In this document: in pieces, positions 24,602-30,741 of the stretch
Layout: each line of letters begins with the position of its first letter
Position numbering within the stretch: the first letter of the stretch is position 1
From: Trueperaceae bacterium
Lineage (GTDB): Bacteria > Deinococcota > Deinococci > Deinococcales > Trueperaceae
Assembly: GCA_019454765.1 (NCBI GenBank)
Contig: JACFNR010000010.1
Coordinates: 1-34,091 of the forward strand
Reading direction: 5' to 3'
DNA: 34,091 bases
Notes under the pieces: model-generated
Told to the model about the DNA's origin: nothing
Databases searched by the model: none
Seen by the model: only the letters and a program-made list of their open reading frames with translations
Made by a program: the position numbers and the translations under genes

Positions 24602-24630
24602 GGGCCCGGCCGCCTGCACGCGCCGGGCCC
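24602..24630 (-). terminator. GC-rich hairpin after the FGE gene
   Basis: GGGCCCGGC (24602-24610) and GCCGGGCCC (24622-24630) form a perfect 9-bp stem with an 11-nt loop, starting at the last base of the FGE stop codon. There is no T-run, so its role as a terminator is uncertain; it may be an attenuator or mRNA end between FGE and the AGE-family gene. The rest of the 120-nt gap shows no clear promoter. Confidence 0.4.
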
Positions 24631-25589
24631 TATCCCTCCTGCGGGGCTTCCGACCTGGCGACCCGGAACCCCATGTGGCCGGTGGCGCTGTCCGGCGTGT
24701 TGAAGGTGCGGGCCGCCACCCGGTAGCGGTTGCAGTAGGAGGCGTGGCAGAGGTAGGAGCCGCCCTTCACGACGCGGCCCGGCCCGTGGCGGGGTCCCTG
24801 CGGGTCCGTGAGCGCGCGCCCGTCCGGCCCGGCGCCGAACCAGTCGGCGCACCACTCCCACACGTTGCCCGCCACGTCGTACAGGCCGTAGCCGTTGGGC
24901 GGATAGGCGCCAACGGGCGACGTGCCCACCCAGCCGTCCTCTCCCGTGTTCCGCCCGGGGAACTCGCCCTGCCAGATGTTGCAGCGGTGCTCGCCGCCTG
25001 GTCGCAGCGCGTCGCCCCACGGGTAACGGCGCCCTTCGAGCCCGCCCCTGGCCGCGCGTTCCCACTCGGCCTCGGTGGGAAGCCGCACCCCCGCCCAGGC
25101 GCAGTAGGCGGAGGCGTCGTGCCAGGAGACGTGCACGACGGGGTGATCGAGACGGTCGTCCACGGCGCTGCCTGGCCCCTCCGGCCGACGCCAGGTGGCG
25201 CCATGAACCTGGCGCCACCAGGGGGCCGCCGGGACGGCCCTGAAGCCCCCGGGGTCGGCGAGGAAGGCCTGGAAGACGAACGACCAGCCGTAACGCTCCG
25301 CCTCCGTCACGTAACCGGTGGCGTCCGCGAACTCCGCGAAGTCGGCGTTCGTCACCGGGAAGCTGTCGATGGCGAACGCCTTCAGGCGCACCTCCCGCAC
25401 GGGCCCCTCGCCGTCGGCCGGGAACCCCTCACCCTCCGCGCCCATCCGGAACGAGCCGGCCGGAACATGAACGAGGCGGTGCTCGTGGCGGCCCAGCCTC
25501 CTCACCCCAGCCAACGACGCGGGCGCGACGGCCGGCGCCGGGGCGCGTGCGGGCGCCGGGCTGCAGCAACCGAGGTTTGCCCTAGCCAC
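24630..25589 (-). CDS. Formylglycine-generating enzyme (sulfatase-modifying factor)
   Basis: A 319-residue FGE of the SUMF1 family. It oxidises the cysteine of the CxPxR motif in sulfatases to formylglycine, using oxygen and copper, and so activates the two sulfatases of this locus. The decisive feature is 'GGSYLCHASYCNRYRVAAR', with the paired active-site cysteines C281 and C286 spaced exactly as in human and actinobacterial FGE, followed by 'NTPDSATGHMGFRVA'. 'VPAGSFRMGAEGEGFPADGEGP', 'VTNADFAEF', 'RLPTEAEWERAARGG' and 'GNVWEWCADWF' are further family blocks. No signal peptide is seen, so it should be cytoplasmic, like the sulfatases. The GTG at 25589 has GAGGAGG 6 nt upstream. The N-terminus reads ARANLGCCSPAPAR, an odd Cys-Cys tail. 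Confidence 0.93.
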   Translation of the reverse strand: MARANLGCCSPAPARAPAPAVAPASLAGVRRLGRHEHRLVHVPAGSFRMGAEGEGFPADGEGPVREVRLKAFAIDSFPVTNADFAEFADATGYVTEAERYGWSFVFQAFLADPGGFRAVPAAPWWRQVHGATWRRPEGPGSAVDDRLDHPVVHVSWHDASAYCAWAGVRLPTEAEWERAARGGLEGRRYPWGDALRPGGEHRCNIWQGEFPGRNTGEDGWVGTSPVGAYPPNGYGLYDVAGNVWEWCADWFGAGPDGRALTDPQGPRHGPGRVVKGGSYLCHASYCNRYRVAARTFNTPDSATGHMGFRVARSEAPQEG

Positions 25590-25605
25590 CTTTCGCCTCC
25601 TCGTG

Positions 25606-25613
25606 CCTAGCCT
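25606..25613 (-). repeat. AGGCTAGG leader octamer (copy 4)
   Basis: AGGCTAGG on the coding strand of the FGE gene, 16 nt before its GTG. It overlaps a short palindrome, CCTAG-C-CTAGG (25606-25616), and the box TAGGCT (25614-25609). Confidence 0.35.
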
Positions 25614-25645
25614 AGGGCGACGCGCGGACCCGCTCGCGTGAACAC

Positions 25646-26275
25646 TCAGAGCTCCTCGAGCGCCAAGCGCACGCCCAGCGCGCAGAAGACGGCGCCGACG
25701 GCCTTGCCCTGCCACCTAGACACCGCCGGGTTGCGCCGCAGGAAGCTGCCCAGCCTCCCGGCGGAGACGGCGAAGACCACGCAGCTGAAGAGGCCGAGCA
25801 GCACGAAGGTGATCCCCAAGACGGTGAGTTGCAGCGCGACCGACCCGCCGGCCTGGTTCACGAACTGCGGCAGGAAGGCCAGGAAGAACAGGGCGGTCTT
25901 CGGGTTGAGGAGCTCGGTCAACACGGCCTGCTTGTAGGCCGTCCCGGCGGAGACCGGCAGGGTCCGTCCCGCGGCCTGCCGGGCGGGAGCCTTCGCCACC
26001 ATCGCCTGAACGCCGAGGAACACGAGGTAGCCCGCGCCCAGGTACTTGACGATGCCGAAGAGCGCGGCGGACGCCGCGACGATGGCCGAGACCCCGCCTA
26101 TCGCCAGGAAGGTGTGGATCACGTCGCCCGTCGCGATCCCGACGCCGGTCGCGATGCCGACCCTCGCGCCCGAGGTCGTCGCCCGAGCGGCGACCAACAG
26201 CGTAGCGGGCCCGGGGATGAACACGAACCCCAGGACGATGGCCATGTAGGTGACGAGCGTCGTGCCGTCGATCAT
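25646..26275 (-). CDS. LysE/RhtB-family exporter
   Basis: A 209-residue inner-membrane protein with six hydrophobic segments. It belongs to the LysE/RhtB family, which exports amino acids and related small metabolites. The N-terminal 'GFVFIPGPATLLVAARATTSGARVGIATGVGIATGD' is the family signature, and 'LTELLNPKTALFFLAFLPQFV' is the second conserved block. The length is normal. The ATG at 26275 has GGGGAGA 7 nt upstream. It stands divergent from the NagB-like gene and 56 nt upstream of FGE on the same strand. The substrate is unknown, and it may have no part in the sugar pathway. Confidence 0.9.
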   Translation of the reverse strand: MIDGTTLVTYMAIVLGFVFIPGPATLLVAARATTSGARVGIATGVGIATGDVIHTFLAIGGVSAIVAASAALFGIVKYLGAGYLVFLGVQAMVAKAPARQAAGRTLPVSAGTAYKQAVLTELLNPKTALFFLAFLPQFVNQAGGSVALQLTVLGITFVLLGLFSCVVFAVSAGRLGSFLRRNPAVSRWQGKAVGAVFCALGVRLALEEL

Positions 26276-26302
26276 ATGCCGGTCTCCCCGTCCATCCGAG
26301 TC

Positions 26303-26331
26303 TTGACATACCCGGGCCTCCACCCTATCCT
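26303..26331 (+). promoter_or_regulatory. Promoter of the uronate catabolic operon
   Basis: TTGACA (26303-26308), a 17-bp spacer and TATCCT (26326-26331) form a near-consensus promoter with the same boxes and spacing as the GntR-gene promoter. The predicted start is near 26338, giving a ~159-nt leader before the NagB-like ATG. Confidence 0.72.
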
Positions 26332-26349
26332 CGTCCCCAGTCGAGCAGC

Positions 26350-26367
26350 TTGCGTTAGCGGTAACCT
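26350..26367. promoter_or_regulatory. LacI-type operator of the uronate catabolic operon
   Basis: TTGCGTTAGCGGTAACCT differs by one base over 16 from the site at 23021-23036. The core GTTAGCGGTAAC is the inverted repeat; the outer right arm is less perfect here. It lies about 12-29 nt downstream of the predicted start point, the same position as in the transporter operon. Confidence 0.75.
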
Positions 26368-26426
26368 AACGTGTCGAACAGGGGGTCGCAGCGACGACTC
26401 ACACCCACTCGCCCGAACCGCTTCAA

Positions 26427-26455
26427 CGGGTACGGAGCGTCCCGGACGCTACCCG
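26427..26455 (+). other. Hairpin in the leader of the catabolic operon
   Basis: AGCGTCC (26436-26442) and GGACGCT (26444-26450) are fully complementary, and the outer arms CGGGT (26427-26431) and ACCCG (26451-26455) extend the stem across a 4-nt bulge. The element lies about 40 nt before the NagB-like ATG. The function is unknown. Confidence 0.4.
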
Positions 26456-26496
26456 CGCGTTCCCCGGCGGTCCACGGCGAGCGAAAGGACGTCCGC

Positions 26497-27279
26497 ATGC
26501 CAGGCGCACCCACACCGGTACGTGAACTCGAGGTCGATTCCCTACCGATCGGCGTGTACGACAGCACGGAGGCCATGGGATCGGCCGCCGCCCTCGCCGC
26601 CCGGCAGGTGCTCGCCGCCGCCATCGCGCAGCGCGGGGAGGCGAACGTCATCCTCGCCACCGGCAACTCGCAGCTGGCGTTCCTCCACGCGCTGCGCGAG
26701 CTGGACGGCATCGACTGGCGACGCGTGCGCGCCTTCCACATGGACGAGTACCTGGGGCTGCCCGACGGGCACCCCGCCAGCTTCCCGCGCTTCCTGCACG
26801 AGCACTTCGTCGATCACGTGCCGCTCGGCGAGTTCCACCCGGTGCCAGGCGACCAGGACGAGGCCGAGGAGAACTGCCGCGCGTACGAGGCGCTCCTGCG
26901 GGCCCACCCGGCCGACCTCGTGGCGCTGGGCTGGGGCGAGAACGGCCACCTCGCCTTCAACGACCCGCCCTACGCCCTCTTCCACGACCCGCGCTGGGTG
27001 AAGGTCATCGAGTTGGCCGAGGCCAGCCGCAAGCAGCAGGTGGGCGAGGGGCACTTCCCCGACCTCGCCAGCGTCCCGACGCACGCCATCACCCTGACGA
27101 TCCCGGCGCTCCTCGCGGCCAAGCGGGTCCTCTGCATCGTGCCGGAGGCTCGCAAGGTGGCGGCCGTGCGCGCCTGCCTCTACGAACCGGTGGACGAGTC
27201 CAGGCCCGGCTCCATCCTCCGCACCGTGCACCACGCCCGCCTCTACCTGGATCCGGCCTCCGCGGCAGGTCTGCGGTGA
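26497..27279 (+). CDS. NagB-like sugar-phosphate deaminase/isomerase with altered active site
   Basis: A 260-residue protein of the glucosamine-6-phosphate deaminase / 6-phosphogluconolactonase fold. 'ILATGNSQLAF' is the phosphate loop and 'FHMDEYLGLP' holds D83, equivalent to the catalytic Asp72 of E. coli NagB. The second motif reads G147-E-N149-G-H151-L-A-F-N-D156-P. The His is kept, but NagB's Asp141 is Asn and its Glu148 is Asp. It may therefore use a different substrate or perform isomerisation only. The ATG at 26497 is chosen for AAAGGA 7 nt upstream; an in-frame GTG at 26371 is less likely. It is the first gene of the LacI-operator-controlled operon, and its stop overlaps the SDR start (GTGA). 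Confidence 0.85.
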   Translation: MPGAPTPVRELEVDSLPIGVYDSTEAMGSAAALAARQVLAAAIAQRGEANVILATGNSQLAFLHALRELDGIDWRRVRAFHMDEYLGLPDGHPASFPRFLHEHFVDHVPLGEFHPVPGDQDEAEENCRAYEALLRAHPADLVALGWGENGHLAFNDPPYALFHDPRWVKVIELAEASRKQQVGEGHFPDLASVPTHAITLTIPALLAAKRVLCIVPEARKVAAVRACLYEPVDESRPGSILRTVHHARLYLDPASAAGLR

Positions 27280-28094
27280 AGGCGGACCTCTTCGACCTCA
27301 CCGGGCGCGTGGCGCTCGTCACGGGCGCCACCGGCGTGCTGGGCGGCGAGATGGCGCGCGGGCTGGCGGCGCGCGGGGCGAAAGTGGCCGTCCTCGGGAG
27401 GAACGCCGAACGGGCGCGGGAGCTCGCCGAGCGCCTGGTTGCCGAGGGCCACGACGCCATCGCCACGCCCGCGGACGTCCTGCAGCGCGCGCAGCTCGAG
27501 GGGGCGCGAGACGCCATCCTCGCGCGGTTCGGTCGCCTCGACGTGCTCGTGAACGCGGCGGGCGGCAACATGCCGGGCGCCACGCTCCAGCCCGGCGCGA
27601 GCTTCTTCGAGCTGGCCGAGGCGCCCATGCGCGAGGTGGTCGACCTCAACTACATGGGCACGGTCCTACCTATCCAGGTGTTCGGCCCCGAGCTCGCGAA
27701 GGGCGGGCACGGTAGCATCGTCAACGTCTCCTCCATGGCGGCGCTGCGCGCCATAACGCGCGTGGTGGGCTACTCGTCGGCCAAGGCCGCGATAGACAAC
27801 CTCACCCGCTGGTTGGCCATGGAGTTCGGGCGGCAGCACGGCGGAGCGTTGCGGGTGAACGCGCTGGCGCCCGGCTTCTTCATCGGCAACCAGAACCGCC
27901 GCCTCCTGCTCGAGGAGGACGGCTCTCTCACGCCGCGCGGTAGCACCATCATCGACCACACGCCCCTCGGGCGGTTCGGCGAACCCGAGGAGCTGGTGGG
28001 CACCCTGGTGTGGCTCTGCTCCGACGCCAGCCGCTTCGTGACGGGGGTCGTCGTTCCCGTCGACGGCGGCTTCGCGGTGACGAGCGGGGTGTGA
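27276..28094 (+). CDS. uxuB: SDR-family D-mannonate oxidoreductase (fructuronate reductase)
   Basis: A 272-residue classical short-chain dehydrogenase of the type that reduces D-fructuronate to D-mannonate with NAD(P)H (as for YjmF/UxuB of Bacillus). The cofactor motif TGATGVLG is at residues 16-23, 'NAAGGNMPGAT' is the NAG-type loop, and Y166 and K170 ('GYSSAK') are catalytic. The 'GFFIGNQNRRLL' and 'GRFGEPEELVG' segments are typical of this oxidoreductase subgroup. The assignment rests on these and on context: it is the one step otherwise missing between UxaC/UxaE and UxuA in this window. The start overlaps the NagB-like stop. A related 2-keto-gluconate-type reductase is the main alternative. 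Confidence 0.8.
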   Translation: MKADLFDLTGRVALVTGATGVLGGEMARGLAARGAKVAVLGRNAERARELAERLVAEGHDAIATPADVLQRAQLEGARDAILARFGRLDVLVNAAGGNMPGATLQPGASFFELAEAPMREVVDLNYMGTVLPIQVFGPELAKGGHGSIVNVSSMAALRAITRVVGYSSAKAAIDNLTRWLAMEFGRQHGGALRVNALAPGFFIGNQNRRLLLEEDGSLTPRGSTIIDHTPLGRFGEPEELVGTLVWLCSDASRFVTGVVVPVDGGFAVTSGV

Positions 28095-28140
28095 GCCGCG
28101 CGTGACGGTCCGGCGGCCGACGGGGCGGTGAGCTGGGGCC

Positions 28141-29154
28141 GTGAAGCGCTCGCGCCGTGTCACCAACGCCGACGTGGCGCGCCGCGCCGGCGTGTCGACC
28201 ATGACCGTGTCGCGGGTGGTGAACGACAACGGCCGCGTCAGCGAGGCCACGCGCCAGCGCGTCCGCCGCGCCATCGCCGAGTTGGGGTACCAGCCGAACC
28301 AGCTCGCGCGCTCCCTCACGCAGGGCCGGACCCGCACGATCGGGATCGTGGTGCCCGACATCACCAACCCGTTCTTCCCCGAGATCGTGCGGGGCGCAGA
28401 GGACGCCGCGTGGCAGGCGGGCTACACGGTGGCGCTCGCCAACGCCGTCGAGGACCCCGCGCGCGAACGCGCCGCCGTGCGCAACCTGGCGGGGCACCGG
28501 GTGGACGGCATCATCGTCTGCTCGCCGCGGCTCGCAGATCACGAGCTGGCCGAGCTGCTGGCGGCGCACTCGGCGGCCGTCCTGATAAACCGCCACGTCG
28601 CGGGCGCGCGCGCCGTGAGCCTGATGGTGGACGACCAGCACGGCGCCGACCTGGCGGTCAGGCACCTCGTGGCGGGGGGGCGGCGCCGGCTCCTCCACCT
28701 CGGCGGGCCGGAACGCTCCGCCAGCGCGCGCTACCGGCGGGCCGGCTTCGTCGCGGCCGTCAAGGCGGCCCGGCTGCCGCAGGACGGGAACCGTCTCCTC
28801 TCCTGCGAACCGACCGAGGAGGCGGGCTACGAGCTCTTGGCCCACTTGGTCGCCGCCGGGGCGCGAAGCCCCGGCGGCTTCGACGGCATCGTCGCGTACA
28901 ACGACCTGAGCGCGCTGGGCGCGGTCCGGGCCCTCCAGGACGCCGGGCTGCGCGTGCCGGAGGACGTGGCGGTGGTGGGGTGCGACGACATCCGCCTCGC
29001 CAGCCTCGCCTCCCCCAGCCTCACGACCCTGCGCATCGAGAAGTACCGGATGGGACGCCTGGCGTGCGAGACGATATTCGAGCTGCAGCGCGGCGCCCAC
29101 CCCGAGGACGTGACCTTCAGGCCGGAGCTGATCGTCAGGGAAAGCGCCCCGTGA
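28141..29154 (+). CDS. LacI-family transcriptional regulator
   Basis: A 337-residue LacI/GalR-type regulator. The helix-turn-helix is at about residues 7-27 (TNADVARRAGVSTMTVSRVV), with the hinge helix 'YQPNQLARSLTQGRT' near residue 50. A periplasmic-binding-like sensor domain starts at 'TIGIVVPDITNPFFPEIVRG'. 'PEDVAVVGCDDIRLASLASPSLTTLRI' is the usual C-terminal block. It lies 46 nt after the SDR gene and 72 nt before uxaE on the same strand, so it is probably cotranscribed and self-regulated. Its likely sites are the twin palindromes at 23021-23038 and 26350-26367. The inducer is probably a uronate or an early catabolite. The GTG start at 28141 has only a weak ribosome site. Confidence 0.93.
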   Translation: MKRSRRVTNADVARRAGVSTMTVSRVVNDNGRVSEATRQRVRRAIAELGYQPNQLARSLTQGRTRTIGIVVPDITNPFFPEIVRGAEDAAWQAGYTVALANAVEDPARERAAVRNLAGHRVDGIIVCSPRLADHELAELLAAHSAAVLINRHVAGARAVSLMVDDQHGADLAVRHLVAGGRRRLLHLGGPERSASARYRRAGFVAAVKAARLPQDGNRLLSCEPTEEAGYELLAHLVAAGARSPGGFDGIVAYNDLSALGAVRALQDAGLRVPEDVAVVGCDDIRLASLASPSLTTLRIEKYRMGRLACETIFELQRGAHPEDVTFRPELIVRESAP

Positions 29155-29226
29155 CGTGCCGCGGCCGACGGCGTGGCCACGCGGCTCGAACACGTGAGGG
29201 CGCCGCCCTCACCCGAGGAGTTGAGG

Positions 29227-30741
29227 ATGACTGATCCGAGAGGCACCAACCGACCCGCGGTGGACGTGGCGGTCCGCGAGGGCACCGCCGCCATACTCGA
29301 GAGCGCGCGCGACCACGAGGGGCTCTTCGCCTGGGCGGAGGCGGACGGCGACGCCGAACGCGTGGTGGTCGCCGCCCCGGCCGCCGACCGGCGCCTGGTG
29401 GGGCTCGCCGGGGAGCGCCACGCCGCGGACGACCTGATCGTCATCCGGGCCGAACGCGACGCGACCACGCTCGCGGCGCTCAGGCGGCTGCTACCAAACC
29501 TGACGCCGCGCCCCCTCGGGCTCGCCACCAGCGCCGGCTTCGGCGACAGGCTCGGCCTCGCCACGCCGGGCCACGTCGACGCCCTGCGGGCGGCCGGGGC
29601 GACCTCGGTGGCGCCGATATTCGCCCAACAGTCGATGCGCGAGAACGCGCGCACCGGCAGGACCCCCCAGGAGGTCGTGGACGACGCGACCTGGGGAGCC
29701 TTCCTCGCCGGCTGGTCAGCCCCGGTCGGCGCCGACGCCGACCACCTGAAGTCGGAGGCCGACGTCGACCTCTGCCTGGCCGCCGGCTACAGCTTCTTCA
29801 CCATCGACCCAGGCGCCCACGTCGACGCGGCCGCGGACGGCATGACGGGCTCGGCGCTCGAGAGCGCCTTCGCGGCGCTGCCATGGGCGGACCTCGACAC
29901 CACCCCCGCCGACCTGCGGGCGCGCCTTGGCGGCGCCACGCTCGACACCGGCGACCGCGCAGTCTCGTTCGGACCGGGCGAGCTGGAGCGGGCCGCCGTC
30001 AAGTACGGTCGCGCCGTGGCGCACGTGGCCCGCCTCGCCGGCCACCTTAGGCGGAGCGCCACCTACCCGACCGAGCTCGAGGTGTCGGTCGACGAGACGC
30101 CGACGCCCACCTCCCTCGGGGAACACCTCTACTTCGCGACCGAGCTCAGGCGCCTGGGCGTCGAGTGGGTGTCGCTCGCCCCCCGCTTCGTTGGCGACTT
30201 CGAGAAGGGCGTCGAGTACCGCGGCGACCTCGCGGCCCTCGCCGACCACCTGCGGGGGCACGCGTCCATCGCGGCGCAGCTTGGACCCTACAAGCTGAGC
30301 CTCCACTCCGGCTCCGACAAGTTCTCGGTCTACGCCCCGGCGACACAGGCCACGGGCGGCCTGGTGCACCTGAAGACCGCCGGCACCAGCTACCTGGAGG
30401 CGCTACGGGTCATAGGCGCCCATGAACCCGAGCTGCTGCACCGCATCGCGCGCCTCGCCGCCGAACGCTTCGCGGAGGACGTGCAGAGCTATCACATCTC
30501 GGGTAGCCCGGCCGGCATGCCCGCCCTCGCGTCGTTGCCGGGCGCCGCCGTCGGCGCCCTCCTCGAGCAGACCGACGCCCGCCAGGTTCTGCACGTCACC
30601 TTCGGGTCGGCGCTGAGGACCTACGGAGCCGAGATCGGCGCCGCCCTCCGCCACCACCCGGCCGCGTACCGCGCGGCGCTGCGGCGCCACTTCGAACGGC
30701 ACCTCGCCCCTCTCGTGACCTCCAGTGAGGTGACGGCATGA
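29227..30741 (+). CDS. uxaE: Tagaturonate/fructuronate epimerase
   Basis: A 504-residue protein of the UxaE family, first characterised in Thermotoga. It epimerises D-tagaturonate to D-fructuronate so that galacturonate can enter the glucuronate branch without altronate enzymes. Characteristic segments include 'PRPLGLATSAGFGDRLGLATPGH', 'PIFAQQSMRENARTGRTPQEV', 'AGADADHLKSEADVD' (here GADADHLKSEADVDL), 'ELEVSVDETPTPTSLGEHLYF', and 'YKLSLHSGSDKFSVY' with a metal-type His. The ATG at 29227 has GAGGAG 6 nt upstream, so an in-frame upstream start at 29173 is unlikely. Its stop overlaps the uxaC start (ATGA), consistent with the two acting in sequence. Confidence 0.9.
   Translation: MTDPRGTNRPAVDVAVREGTAAILESARDHEGLFAWAEADGDAERVVVAAPAADRRLVGLAGERHAADDLIVIRAERDATTLAALRRLLPNLTPRPLGLATSAGFGDRLGLATPGHVDALRAAGATSVAPIFAQQSMRENARTGRTPQEVVDDATWGAFLAGWSAPVGADADHLKSEADVDLCLAAGYSFFTIDPGAHVDAAADGMTGSALESAFAALPWADLDTTPADLRARLGGATLDTGDRAVSFGPGELERAAVKYGRAVAHVARLAGHLRRSATYPTELEVSVDETPTPTSLGEHLYFATELRRLGVEWVSLAPRFVGDFEKGVEYRGDLAALADHLRGHASIAAQLGPYKLSLHSGSDKFSVYAPATQATGGLVHLKTAGTSYLEALRVIGAHEPELLHRIARLAAERFAEDVQSYHISGSPAGMPALASLPGAAVGALLEQTDARQVLHVTFGSALRTYGAEIGAALRHHPAAYRAALRRHFERHLAPLVTSSEVTA

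Noticed and set aside
23154-25610. 818-residue open frame on the plus strand across the AGE-family and FGE genes
   Set aside because: It spans two convincing minus-strand genes and their gap; composition is that of a GC-rich shadow frame.
26371-26496. In-frame GTG start 42 codons upstream of the NagB-like ATG
   Set aside because: The added residues are Arg/Pro-rich and unconserved. The ATG at 26497 has a good ribosome site, and the upstream region holds the operator and a hairpin.
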